64,000 nucleotides of DNA from Spirosoma radiotolerans. Its GTDB lineage: Bacteria; Bacteroidota; Bacteroidia; Cytophagales; Spirosomataceae. A program made the position numbers and the translations under genes. The notes under the pieces were generated by a model, which had not been told where the DNA came from, searched no databases, and saw nothing but the letters and a program-made list of their open reading frames with translations. This document shows, in pieces, positions 17,014 to 25,817 of the stretch (positions are counted from its first letter, which is position 1; each line of letters begins with the position of its first letter). The stretch spans positions 1,736,001 through 1,800,000 of the forward strand of contig NZ_CP010429.1 of the NCBI RefSeq assembly GCF_000974425.1. Direction: 5' to 3'.

Positions 17014-17862
17014 ATGAGAAAACTGCTCACATACAGCGCATTGTCACTTGCTCTACTGATTTCCTATAATGGTTGTAAAAAGCAGACTGAGGTTGAAGAG
17101 GAGACTACTCTAAAACCACCCGCCTGTTTGATTGCTACAAAAACTACCAAAGAGTCGGTGAGTTCCTATCAACAATCTCAACTTGACTTGGAGACAGTCA
17201 CTATCGGAAATGAATCGGTTCAGGTCAGCACGACCCAAAAGAGTGTCTATAGCTACGATACAAAGGGTCGTATTTTGACCGAATATAATGCGTATTCAGG
17301 CGCAAAATATGATTCTGTTTTGTATAAATATACGGCTGGGGCTGTCACTATACGTACAATTAACCTCACGGATAAAACATTTCAGACTGAGGTTTTAAAA
17401 TTAAATAAGCAGGGATTGGCGGAGAAATTAATTAATGGCCCTTTTCCTACCAGTTATAATGCCTCGTACGACCAGGATGGGTATTTGACAAGCTTAACAG
17501 ATTATTATGGGGTACCCGAAAAAATTGAAAACGGTAATGTAATTCAGTGGGTGTTTACTCTTGAAGGCCCAGGCACAGGAGATTTCCCCTACATATATAG
17601 CTACGACCTAACTAAACCGGGCTTACCACCTATTAAATTGTTTTATGGAAAATCCCCTCGCAATCTGAGAACAAAGTATACCGTTCAGCAAACAGATTAC
17701 AAACAAACGGGCCCCGTCAAATATACAGTCACTTACACCTACGTATTCGACGATATAGGCCGTGTGAAACGTCAGATTGAAGAGGAAAAAGACAGTGGAT
17801 ATATATTTGGTGGAAACGATGGTAAAGTTACCGTTACGGATTTTACTTACCTGTGCCCTTGA
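17014..17862 (+). CDS. Tandem-duplicated lipoprotein, copy 1 (unknown function)
   Basis: 282 residues with a signal sequence. The Cys sits in ISYNGCKK, a poor lipobox; its paralogue downstream has LLVSCGGC, with the better Cys at the position that is Tyr here. Lipidation of this copy is therefore uncertain. The body has YDTKGRILTEYNAY and YDQDGYLTSL stretches that resemble YD/RHS-type strand repeats found in many Bacteroidota surface lipoproteins. Both copies start and end alike (TVTDFTYLCP here). Composition is AT-richer than the sugar genes around. Function unknown. Confidence 0.75.
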   Translation: MRKLLTYSALSLALLISYNGCKKQTEVEEETTLKPPACLIATKTTKESVSSYQQSQLDLETVTIGNESVQVSTTQKSVYSYDTKGRILTEYNAYSGAKYDSVLYKYTAGAVTIRTINLTDKTFQTEVLKLNKQGLAEKLINGPFPTSYNASYDQDGYLTSLTDYYGVPEKIENGNVIQWVFTLEGPGTGDFPYIYSYDLTKPGLPPIKLFYGKSPRNLRTKYTVQQTDYKQTGPVKYTVTYTYVFDDIGRVKRQIEEEKDSGYIFGGNDGKVTVTDFTYLCP

Positions 17863-17951
17863 TAGGATAACCCCGTATTGCCAGCTAGTAATTGCTTTAC
17901 TTTTCGATACTAAAATTTAATTCTTTATCCTCAACCTAGCATGGTGTCACC

Positions 17952-18806
17952 ATGAAAAGTTTAGCTCTATACACAGGATTGTCATTCGTCTTACTGGTTT
18001 CCTGTGGCGGTTGTGAAAAACAGACCGAGGTTGAGGGGGAAACTATACCCAAAGCCCCCACCTGTTTGATTGCTACGCAGACTATGAAAGAACTAGTAAG
18101 CCCCAGCCAGCAATCTCAACTTGATGTTGAAACGGTGACAATAAACGGAGAATCGTTTCAGGTCAGTACGACCCGGAAAAGCGTTTATACGTACGATGCT
18201 TATGGGCGTATTCTAACTGAGTATAATCAATACGCAGGTAGCCAGGCCCACTATAACGGAGCAAATAGTGATTCGGTTTATTATCAGTATATGCCCTCTG
18301 CAGTAAGCATACGTACGATTAGGTTTGCTGATAGCGGCAAAAAGGAAAGCATAGATTTGATTGCCTTAAATAAGCAAGGTTATGCTCCAAAGCGACCTAA
18401 TGGTTACGAAGCTACATATGACAAAGATGGTTATTTGTTAACGCTTAAAGATCAATGGGGAGAAGCGAAAGTTGATAAGGGCAATGTAGTGGAGTCACTA
18501 TTCGTAGATAGCCCAGTTACACCCAGCTATATTACTAAAAGTGAGTATGACTTAAGCAAGCCAGGGTTACACTCAGTACAAGGTTTTTATGGGAAAACAT
18601 CTCGCAATTTATTGATTAAGCAAACCATTGATGAGAAGTTTACAACGCAGCTGTACCCGGGTGTACACACCGTTAAGTATTCATACGTATTTAATGAAAC
18701 GGGTAATGTAAAGCGACAGATTTTTCGGGGGAAGGATGGTGAACTGGGCTACATATACGGTGGTGACAGGGTAACCGTCACTGATTTTACCTATAGCTGT
18801 CCTTAA
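17952..18806 (+). CDS. Tandem-duplicated lipoprotein, copy 2 (unknown function)
   Basis: 284 residues, paralogous over its whole length to the gene 90 bases upstream: KQTEVEGETIPKAPTCLIAT, YDAYGRILTEYNQYAG, YDKDGYLLTL and the ending TVTDFTYSCP all have counterparts. The lipobox LLVSC is good, so this copy is probably lipid-anchored. The central region has diverged most, as expected when duplicated surface proteins change their binding face. The pair interrupts the hexuronate genes but nothing ties it to uronate use. Function unknown. Confidence 0.78.
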   Translation: MKSLALYTGLSFVLLVSCGGCEKQTEVEGETIPKAPTCLIATQTMKELVSPSQQSQLDVETVTINGESFQVSTTRKSVYTYDAYGRILTEYNQYAGSQAHYNGANSDSVYYQYMPSAVSIRTIRFADSGKKESIDLIALNKQGYAPKRPNGYEATYDKDGYLLTLKDQWGEAKVDKGNVVESLFVDSPVTPSYITKSEYDLSKPGLHSVQGFYGKTSRNLLIKQTIDEKFTTQLYPGVHTVKYSYVFNETGNVKRQIFRGKDGELGYIYGGDRVTVTDFTYSCP

Positions 18807-18901
18807 TCTCTTTTTCTTATTAGGAGATCTTCTCCTTTATTTTCTAATCCATTCACTTAAAGGCAGGTTTTTTACAGATAAACCGTTTACAGAGAACCGC
18901 A

Positions 18902-19894
18902 TCAGCGCTTCAGTTTGCCCGAACTATCGCCGTTGGCCAGGGTGTCCACTTCGGCAACGGTGGCCAGGTTGACATCGCCTGGAATGGTGTGCTTTAGAGC
19001 TGATGCGGCTGCGCCAAATTCAACGGCCCGCTGCAAGTCGTTGAACGTCAGCAGGCCGTAGATCAGGCCCGCCATGTACGCATCGCCCGTGCCGATTCGA
19101 TCTGTAATGGGGTTGATGTCATAGATTCGGGATTTGTAGACGGCTTCGCCATCGAACAGCTTGGCCGACAACTGATTGTGCGAGGCACTGACAGATCTTC
19201 GTTTAGTGTCGGTAATGTAGCGAACATTGGGGAAGTGTTTCATCAGGGCACGTCCCGACTCCTGAAAGGTGCTGCCAACCACGCCATACAGGTCGGAGAA
19301 AAGGGTTTTGCTGCCCAGCACAAGCGTACAGCCTTCGGTTAGGGCGGGCATAATGTCCTGGGGCTTTCGTCCATATTGCCACAGATTACTTCGGTAAACA
19401 ATGTCCGTAGAGACCGGAACGCCCAGCCGGTTGGCGGTTTGTATGCCTGCCAGCAAACAGTCGGCCGCGCCCTGCGACAGGGCGGGCGTGATGCCCGTCC
19501 AGTGAAACCAGGAAGCGCCCTGTAGAACGGTTTCCCAGTCGATCTCCTCGGGGCGAATACGGGCAAAGGCTGAATCGACCCGATCATAAATAATCTGGCT
19601 GGCCCGGCTACCGGCCCCCGTTTCCAGAAAATAAAGACCCAGGCGTCCATCGCCGTAGCGAATATGTTCGGTGCTGACGGCGTATTTACGAAGGTAACCC
19701 GTAGCCGCCCGGCCAAGGGCATGATCGGGAAAGCGGGTGACGTGCGCTGCCTGTAGGCCAAACTGCGCGAGTGATACGGCCACATTGGCTTCGGTACCCC
19801 CGAAATGCATATGGAGCGTGTCGGTCTGGGCAAAGCGTTCGACGCCGGGCGGACTCAGGCGAAGCATCACTTCGCCAAAGGTGACAATTTTCAT
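18902..19894 (-). CDS. kdgK: 2-keto-3-deoxygluconate kinase (PfkB family)
   Basis: 330 residues. Phosphorylates 2-keto-3-deoxygluconate to KDPG, the common end of glucuronate and galacturonate degradation. PfkB landmarks are FGEVMLRLSPPG at the start, HFGGTEANVAVSLA at the sugar site and the late RIGTGDAYMAGLIYG with the catalytic Asp in GTGD. GERF-like R and LYFLETGAGSRASQIIYDR match KdgK-type kinases better than fructokinases. It is 41 bases downstream of the hexuronate transporter gene, supporting the assignment. No KDPG aldolase gene is visible in the window. Confidence 0.85.
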   Translation of the reverse strand: MKIVTFGEVMLRLSPPGVERFAQTDTLHMHFGGTEANVAVSLAQFGLQAAHVTRFPDHALGRAATGYLRKYAVSTEHIRYGDGRLGLYFLETGAGSRASQIIYDRVDSAFARIRPEEIDWETVLQGASWFHWTGITPALSQGAADCLLAGIQTANRLGVPVSTDIVYRSNLWQYGRKPQDIMPALTEGCTLVLGSKTLFSDLYGVVGSTFQESGRALMKHFPNVRYITDTKRRSVSASHNQLSAKLFDGEAVYKSRIYDINPITDRIGTGDAYMAGLIYGLLTFNDLQRAVEFGAAASALKHTIPGDVNLATVAEVDTLANGDSSGKLKR

Positions 19895-19935
19895 CGGTGC
19901 GATGGGGTATAAACGTGACTTGACAGAAAGCTCTG

Positions 19936-21285
19936 TTACGACTTCCCGTTGGTACTATACTCGCTCATGAGCTCTTCTGTTCGTACTGGCTCTAATTTTG
20001 GTAAGACCAGATGAATAATAACTAGTGCAATTAAATACGAGCAACTGGCGACAATGAACATGGGCAGGTAGCCAAAGGCGGTGATAATCCGGCCAGCCAG
20101 CAAGGCCAGTAAGATGCCACCCACCGCCCCAAACATGCCTCCGATGCCTGTGACTGAGGCCACTACATTTCGGGGGAACAGGTCCGACGCAAAGGTATAC
20201 ATATTGGCCGACCAGCCCTGATGGGCAGCTGTGGCCAGGGCTATGAGCCCGATGGCAACGGTCAGGCTATTGGTTTGAGCCGCAAAGAAAATCGGGACCA
20301 CGCAGAGCGCGCAAATGAGCATCGTTGTTTTCCGGGCACGGTTGGCCGACCATCCCCAGCGCATGAACTGCGTGCTAAGCCATCCGAAAAAGACGCTGCC
20401 CGCATCGGAAACCGCATAGATGATGAGAAACGGAATGCCAAAACTTTTCAAATCTAGCCGTTCGTTGAGAGCGTCGTTTGAGTTGAAAAAATCGGGAAGC
20501 CACGACATATAGAACCACCAGATTGGGTCGGCCATAAATTTGCCGATTGCGAACGCCCACGTTTGTTTATACCCCAGCAGCCGACCCCAGGAAACCTTTA
20601 GGGGCGGTAATTTCTCGTCGTCTTTCCGGATATAAGCTAACTCTGCCGCTGATAGCCTTAGGTTTCGTTCGGGCTTGCTGTACGTAAACCACCAGAACAT
20701 AAGCAGGAAAAAACCCAGCATGCCTGTCACTAAAAAGGAACTACGCCAGCCAAAGGCTAAAATCAGGTAAGGAACGGCCAGCGCTGTCAGAATAATGCCC
20801 ACATTGGCCCCCGCATTGAAGAGGCCATTGGCAAAGGAGCGTTCGCGCCGGGGAAACCACTCCGCTATGGTTTTAATGGACGATGGAAAGTTGGCTGCTT
20901 CGCCGAGGCCCAGTAAGGCACGCATCCAGCGCAGTCCGGCAATGGTATTCACAAAGGCGGTGAATACGGCCGCAATACTCCAGACCAGGATACCCACCGA
21001 GAAGCCCCGTCGGGTGCCTATCTTGTCAATGAGCCAGCCAACGAGCAGAAAACCAATGGCGTAAGTAAATTTGAAAGCCGCATCGACATCGCCATACAGT
21101 ACCTTGAATCGGTCGGTTGCTTCTTTGGTGAGCATGGCATCGGGGGCAACACCGAGCATTTCTTTCCGGAACAACTCATCCGTCATGGTGAACGACAAGA
21201 CCTGCCGATCGATGTAATTTATGGTCGTTGCCAGAAAGAGCAACGTAACAATACGCCAGCGAAAACGACCGGAGGGGGTGGGCAT
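19936..21285 (-). CDS. exuT: MFS hexuronate transporter (ACS family, ExuT-like)
   Basis: 449 residues from the ATG giving MPTPSGRFRW; the frame extends six bases further to a TTG. Twelve membrane helices are expected. The ACS-family marks are ATTINYIDRQVLSF in helix 1, WLIDKIGTRRGFSVGILVWS in the loop 2-3 region and RALLGLGEAANFPSSIKTIA in helix 4. It imports glucuronate or galacturonate by proton symport. It precedes kdgK on the same strand and is divergent from uxaC across 135 bases, so the two transcripts could share control. No GntR or LacI regulator is nearby. Confidence 0.85.
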   Translation of the reverse strand: MPTPSGRFRWRIVTLLFLATTINYIDRQVLSFTMTDELFRKEMLGVAPDAMLTKEATDRFKVLYGDVDAAFKFTYAIGFLLVGWLIDKIGTRRGFSVGILVWSIAAVFTAFVNTIAGLRWMRALLGLGEAANFPSSIKTIAEWFPRRERSFANGLFNAGANVGIILTALAVPYLILAFGWRSSFLVTGMLGFFLLMFWWFTYSKPERNLRLSAAELAYIRKDDEKLPPLKVSWGRLLGYKQTWAFAIGKFMADPIWWFYMSWLPDFFNSNDALNERLDLKSFGIPFLIIYAVSDAGSVFFGWLSTQFMRWGWSANRARKTTMLICALCVVPIFFAAQTNSLTVAIGLIALATAAHQGWSANMYTFASDLFPRNVVASVTGIGGMFGAVGGILLALLAGRIITAFGYLPMFIVASCSYLIALVIIHLVLPKLEPVRTEELMSEYSTNGKS

Positions 21286-21420
21286 TTGCAAAGCAACTAA
21301 GATTTTTGGAAGAAAAGTCAGCGCAGGTGCTTTTTTACCTTACCTGGGTTGTAAGTTAGTAACCTATAAAAAAATACCCCGGAAGCCGGGAGAATTGACC
21401 CCGCTTCTGCTTTAATCCGC

Positions 21421-22881
21421 ATGCACACACTGGCTCCCGCTTCCACGTTCTTGTCCGACGACTTTCTGTTGCAAACCGAAACGGCTCGTCGGCTCTATCA
21501 TGACTATGCCCGGCAGATGCCGATTATTGATTACCACTGTCATCTGCCGCCTGACCAGATTGCCGCCGACCGTCAATTTGAGAATATGACACAGCTTTGG
21601 CTCCATGGTGACCATTACAAATGGCGGGCTATGCGTACGCAGGGTATTCCCGAGCAATACTGCACGGGGAATGCGAGCGATTGGGAGAAGTTCGAGAAGT
21701 GGGCTGAAACCATTCCTTATACGCTCCGAAATCCGCTCTATCACTGGTCGCATCTGGAATTAAAAAATCCATTCGGGATTACGGACGTGCTTAATCCGTC
21801 GACAGCGCGGTCAATTTATGATGCGTGCAACGAACAACTGCCGCACCTGTCTGCGCGGACACTGCTAACCCATTTTGATGTTCGGGTTGTGTGCACGACC
21901 GACGATCCGCTGGATTCGCTCGAACACCACCGTAAAGTAACTCAGGAAAGAGCCGCTCAGGAAAGAGCCGCTCAGGAAAGAGCCGGGAGCAATACTGCAT
22001 TCGAAACGAAAGTGCTGCCTACCTTCCGCCCCGATAAGGCCATGGCGGCCGATGACCCAACGGCCCTGCGGGCGTATATGCACAAGCTAGGCGAGGTGAC
22101 GAACCGGGAAATTCTGACCTTGACGCACTACCTCGACGCGCTGAAATCCAGACACGACTATTTTGCTGAAATGGGTTGCCGCCTGTCCGATCATGGCCTG
22201 GAGATGATTTACGCAGAGCCGTATAAAGAGAGTGATGTGCAACGGATATTCGACCACTTGCACCGGGGCGTTGCTGTTTCGCCGGTGGATGTGCTGAAGT
22301 TCAAGTCGTTCATGCTGGTGCAGTTTGCTGAGTGGGATCACGAAAAAGGCTGGACCCAGCAGTTTCACCTGGGCGCCCTTCGGAACAACAACATCCGCCG
22401 ATTGCGCGATCTCGGCCCCGATACGGGTTGGGATAGTATCGGTGATTTTCCTCAAGCGGCTTCACTGTCTCGCTTTCTGGGGGGGCTGGATGACCGGAAT
22501 AAACTAGCCAAAACGATTCTGTATAACCTGAATCCGGCCGATAATGAAGTGATGGCCACCATGGTTGGCAACTTCAACGATGGCTCCGTGCGGGGGAAGG
22601 TACAGTTTGGTTCCGGCTGGTGGTTCCTGGATCAGAAAGACGGCATGGAGAAGCAAATCAACGCCCTCTCGAACATGGGGTTGCTGAGTGCTTTTGTGGG
22701 AATGCTCACCGACTCGCGCAGTTTTGTGTCCTACAGCCGCCACGAGTATTTCCGGCGGATTCTCTGCAATCTTTTCGGAAACGACATCGAAAACGGCGAG
22801 TTGCCTAACGATATTGACTGGGTTGGGCAGATTGTTCAGGACATTTGTTATCGGAACGCAGAACAGTATTTTGGTTTCTAA
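21421..22881 (+). CDS. uxaC: Glucuronate isomerase
   Basis: 486 residues, some 15 longer than usual. Converts glucuronate to fructuronate and galacturonate to tagaturonate. It has the amidohydrolase-like TIM-barrel marks MPIIDYHCHLPPDQIA (metal His pair), THFDVRVVCTTDDPLD, and LTDSRSFVSYSRHEYFRRILC at the end. The extra length includes three perfect 15-base repeats giving TQERAAQERAAQERAGS at about residues 174-190, just after the TDDPLDSLEHH motif. It is the first step of the pathway continued by uxaB and kdgK, and is divergent from the transporter. Confidence 0.95.
   Translation: MHTLAPASTFLSDDFLLQTETARRLYHDYARQMPIIDYHCHLPPDQIAADRQFENMTQLWLHGDHYKWRAMRTQGIPEQYCTGNASDWEKFEKWAETIPYTLRNPLYHWSHLELKNPFGITDVLNPSTARSIYDACNEQLPHLSARTLLTHFDVRVVCTTDDPLDSLEHHRKVTQERAAQERAAQERAGSNTAFETKVLPTFRPDKAMAADDPTALRAYMHKLGEVTNREILTLTHYLDALKSRHDYFAEMGCRLSDHGLEMIYAEPYKESDVQRIFDHLHRGVAVSPVDVLKFKSFMLVQFAEWDHEKGWTQQFHLGALRNNNIRRLRDLGPDTGWDSIGDFPQAASLSRFLGGLDDRNKLAKTILYNLNPADNEVMATMVGNFNDGSVRGKVQFGSGWWFLDQKDGMEKQINALSNMGLLSAFVGMLTDSRSFVSYSRHEYFRRILCNLFGNDIENGELPNDIDWVGQIVQDICYRNAEQYFGF
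21941..21985 (+). repeat. Three perfect 15-bp tandem repeats inside uxaC
   Basis: The unit CTCAGGAAAGAGCCG occurs three times without a mismatch and in frame, encoding repeated AQERA. The lack of any drift suggests recent expansion by slippage. Confidence 0.95.
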
Positions 22882-22889
22882 CCCAGTCA

Positions 22890-23741
22890 ATGACGCACAC
22901 CTTTGTCGATGTAAATAGGCCGTCTCCCGTACGGTTGCACGTGGTGCAGGCCGGCCCGACGGAGGGACCTCTCATTATTCTGTTGCACGGTTTTCCGGAG
23001 TTCTGGTATGGCTGGAAACACCAGATCGATGCGTTAGCGGAGGCTGGTTTCCGGGTCTGGGCGCCTGATCAGCGTGGCTACAACCTCAGTGATAAGCCGA
23101 CGGGCGTCGAGGCCTATGCCTTGGATACACTGGTGGCTGATGTGGTTGGCCTGATTGATGCCGCCGGACGGCAAAAAGCCGTTGTAGTGGGTCACGATTG
23201 GGGGGCGGCTGTGGCCTGGTGGACGGCTGTGTCGTTTCCTGAGCGGGTCGAACGGCTGGTTGTGCTCAATGTACCGCATCCGGTGGCTATGAAAAAATTC
23301 GCCAGTCGTGATGTGGGGCAGATGCTGCGTAGCTGGTACATCGGCTTTTTTCAGTTGCCGGTAGTGCCCGAGTTGCTGGCTCGCCTGGGCAACGCAACGG
23401 CCCTGGTTAAAACGTTATTGGGCAGCAGCCGTCCCGGCACATTCAAGCGGGCGGATTTCTTGCAGTATAAGGCTGCGTGGTTGCAGCCGGGGGCCATAAA
23501 CGCGATGATCAATTGGTATCGGGCCGCGCTCCGCATGCCACCGGCTAAACGTTCTTCTGTGCGGGTCACCGTGCCGACGTTACTGATCTGGGGTGTCCGC
23601 GATCAGTTTCTGAAACGTGAGATGGCCCAACTCAGCATTGACCTGTGCGATAATGGCCGTGTGGTGTTTTTCGAGGAAGCAACTCATTGGGTCCAGCATG
23701 AAGAAGCCAAACGCGTAAATGAATTGATACTAGCGGGCTAA
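22890..23741 (+). CDS. Alpha/beta hydrolase, epoxide-hydrolase type
   Basis: 283 residues from the ATG giving MTHTFVDV; the start lies 8 bases after the uxaC stop, so it is probably translated from the uxaC transcript. Motifs are those of soluble epoxide hydrolases and haloalkane dehalogenases: LLHGFPEFWYGW (HGxP, oxyanion hole, residues 33-36), Asp103 as nucleophile in VGHDWGAAVAW, and the charge-relay His at about residue 266 in EEATHWVQHE. Cytoplasmic; no signal peptide. The physiological substrate is unknown, and a link to uronate metabolism is only suggested by position. Confidence 0.85.
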   Translation: MTHTFVDVNRPSPVRLHVVQAGPTEGPLIILLHGFPEFWYGWKHQIDALAEAGFRVWAPDQRGYNLSDKPTGVEAYALDTLVADVVGLIDAAGRQKAVVVGHDWGAAVAWWTAVSFPERVERLVVLNVPHPVAMKKFASRDVGQMLRSWYIGFFQLPVVPELLARLGNATALVKTLLGSSRPGTFKRADFLQYKAAWLQPGAINAMINWYRAALRMPPAKRSSVRVTVPTLLIWGVRDQFLKREMAQLSIDLCDNGRVVFFEEATHWVQHEEAKRVNELILAG

Positions 23742-23768
23742 CCCGATGCGTATTGAGTGACCCCCATA

Positions 23769-23786
23769 GGTCGTGTCCTCACGACC
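23769..23786. repeat. Small palindrome of the GTGTCCTCAC family
   Basis: GGTCGTG/CACGACC with a TCCT loop. The core CGTGTCCTCACG recurs, with changes, in three other intergenic places (30214-30229, 48066-48085, 61668-61705). Here it follows the epoxide-hydrolase-like gene. Confidence 0.55.
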
Positions 23787-23932
23787 CACTTTTCCGGATG
23801 GTTAGGCTGTTGTTAGAGGAATATGGAGCTACTATAGCCTTAGCCTGGCGGCTACGGTGAGAATACCGTCCCACGAATTGAAAAGAAATAGTAGCGAGCC
23901 AACCCGGACGTGTTAGCCCGCTAGTACATTTA

Positions 23933-25210
23933 CTATTGTTTATAAACCTTCCCGTCTTTCATCACAAACCGTATGGCTTGCAGGGTTTTGATATTCTGAA
24001 GCGGGTTTTCATCCACAGCGATAATATCGGCAAATTTGCCCGTTTCAACCGAGCCAATTTGTGTATTCATACCCAGTAATGTAGCATTGGTCATCAGAGC
24101 CGCTTTGATGGCTTCTACAGGGGGCATGCCCGCTTCAACCATGTACTCAAACTCTTTTGCGTTGAAGCCGTGAATGTAAACACCTGCATCGGTGCCAAAG
24201 GCGATCTTAACGCCCGCTTTGTACGCTTTGGCAAACGTAGCCTGAATTTTCGGGCCAATCGCCAGCGCTTTTGGGGTAACCAGGGGCGGATAATACCCAA
24301 AATGCCGGGCCGAGTCGGCCGCTGTTTTCCCGGCAATGATCGTTGGCACGTAGTAGGTCCCGTATTTTTTGAAGAGTTCAATCGCTTCATCGTCCATCAG
24401 CGTACCGTGTTCGATCGTCTGAACCCCCGCTCTGATAGCCCGTTTCATCCCTTCGGCTCCATGGGCGTGGGCCGCTACGGCAAAGCCATAATCTTTGGCC
24501 GCATCGACCACCGCTTTGACTTCCTCTTCTGTAAACTGCGCCCCCGAGCCATCTTTCGCGTTGCTCAGCACACCACCGGTTGCCGTTATTTTGATCAGGT
24601 CCGAGCCATCTTTGTACCGTTGCCGAACGGCTTTTCGGGCATCTTCAGGACCGTTGATGACGCCATCTTCCGGGCCCGGATCACCCATGAGGTCTTTCCG
24701 ATAGCCATTGGTCGGATCGGCGTGGCCACCCGTTGTGGCAATGGATTTGCCAACCGTCAGCACTCGTGGGCCATCAACCAGACCGGCATTGATGGCGTTA
24801 CGAAGCGATACGTTTACGCCGGAGCCTCCCAAGTCACGGACCGTTGTGAAACCAGCCAGCAACGTTGTTTTAGCGTATTGAGCTGCCTGATAGGCAATGT
24901 CGGATGGATTTTTGGTGAACCCGTCGATAGCCCCGCCCCGGCGCGTCTGGCTTTCCAGGTGAACGTGCATGTCGATCAGGCCGGGCAAAACGGTTTTTGA
25001 CTTCATGTCCAGCACCCGATCCTGGCCGACGGGGCTAGTATAGCCTTTCTGAACAGCAGTGATTTTGTTGCCTTCAACGACTACGGTCATTTGCGGCTGC
25101 AAGCCATTGCTGACACCATCGAAGAGGTTGCCACAGTGAATTAACGTCCGCTGGGCAAAAAGAGGAGTGGCCAGCAGCGACAAGCCTGCCAGTAAATACA
25201 GTTTTCTCAT
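23933..25210 (-). CDS. Exported amidohydrolase (imidazolonepropionase/prolidase-like)
   Basis: 425 residues with a signal peptide (MRKLYLLAGLSLLATPLFAQ). The amidohydrolase metal ligands are visible: VLPGLIDMHVHLES (first His pair), a Lys-bearing SDLIKITATGG strand, AAHAHGAEGMKRAI, VQTIEHGTLMDDE and IAFGTDAGVYIHG (final Asp). The order and the GTDAGV motif match the secreted Xaa-Pro-dipeptidase-like amidohydrolases that are frequent in Bacteroidota. It probably hydrolyses a dipeptide or cyclic amide in the periplasm. Substrate is inferred only from family resemblance. Confidence 0.87.
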   Translation of the reverse strand: MRKLYLLAGLSLLATPLFAQRTLIHCGNLFDGVSNGLQPQMTVVVEGNKITAVQKGYTSPVGQDRVLDMKSKTVLPGLIDMHVHLESQTRRGGAIDGFTKNPSDIAYQAAQYAKTTLLAGFTTVRDLGGSGVNVSLRNAINAGLVDGPRVLTVGKSIATTGGHADPTNGYRKDLMGDPGPEDGVINGPEDARKAVRQRYKDGSDLIKITATGGVLSNAKDGSGAQFTEEEVKAVVDAAKDYGFAVAAHAHGAEGMKRAIRAGVQTIEHGTLMDDEAIELFKKYGTYYVPTIIAGKTAADSARHFGYYPPLVTPKALAIGPKIQATFAKAYKAGVKIAFGTDAGVYIHGFNAKEFEYMVEAGMPPVEAIKAALMTNATLLGMNTQIGSVETGKFADIIAVDENPLQNIKTLQAIRFVMKDGKVYKQ

Positions 25211-25290
25211 AAAAGAAGTTGGTTGGGTACAAAAAAGGGCTACAACGATACGTTGCAGCCCTCAAATTACAAAAACCCGTCGAACAACGC

Positions 25291-25719
25291 TTATAATTTT
25301 GATACCTGTACCACCGCCGTTTGTGGTTGTGTGGTGGAGGTAGAGCCTGGAAAAGGATTCACTTCGCGCAGGATCACTTTGTAGGTTTCGTTTTTCAGCG
25401 AAACTGTGGTTGAGTCGGGCCGTTTGTTCATACTTCCCGGATCAGCGCCTAACGACAGCCGAACAGCGGTTGAATCCGAATCTTTTGACAGCAATAATTT
25501 AACTTTTGCCTGCCCGGCCCAGATGCATATCGCATTCATTGGGCAGCGGCTATCCTGAATCGAATCGGCACGAACGACAACATCCGAACCCAGCCGGCCC
25601 GATTGATGTAAACCTAATGAAATAGAATCGGACGGGGTTGTTTCGGATGATTTGCAGGCTGAAAAGAGAAGCGCGCCAAGGATGAATAAACCAGAAAGTT
25701 GTTTTATTGAGTATAGCAT
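25291..25719 (-). CDS. Small lipoprotein with a paired-Cys motif, unknown function
   Basis: 142 residues. LLFSACKSS is a good lipobox. The mature part is strand-rich, and its best landmark is DSRCPMNAICIWAGQAKV, a Cys-x5-Cys loop that recurs in small Bacteroidota lipoproteins of unknown role and probably forms a disulfide. It runs downstream of, and on the same strand as, the GH18 gene's upstream partner region, with about 80 bases before the amidohydrolase gene, so co-transcription with that gene is possible. Confidence 0.7.
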   Translation of the reverse strand: MLYSIKQLSGLFILGALLFSACKSSETTPSDSISLGLHQSGRLGSDVVVRADSIQDSRCPMNAICIWAGQAKVKLLLSKDSDSTAVRLSLGADPGSMNKRPDSTTVSLKNETYKVILREVNPFPGSTSTTQPQTAVVQVSKL

Positions 25720-25817
25720 AGGACTGGTACTTTATTTCTTATCAGGATACCAGCCCAAGAAAAAGGGTTGTAACGAAAGGCATAAATAACGAAAAAGTTT
25801 GCCCGCCGTATAGCCCA

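Noticed and set aside
24170-25000. 276-residue open frame on the plus strand opposite the amidohydrolase gene
   Set aside because: It is exactly antisense to a well-supported gene with catalytic motifs, and its translation is low-complexity and without family features; long antisense frames are common in this base composition.
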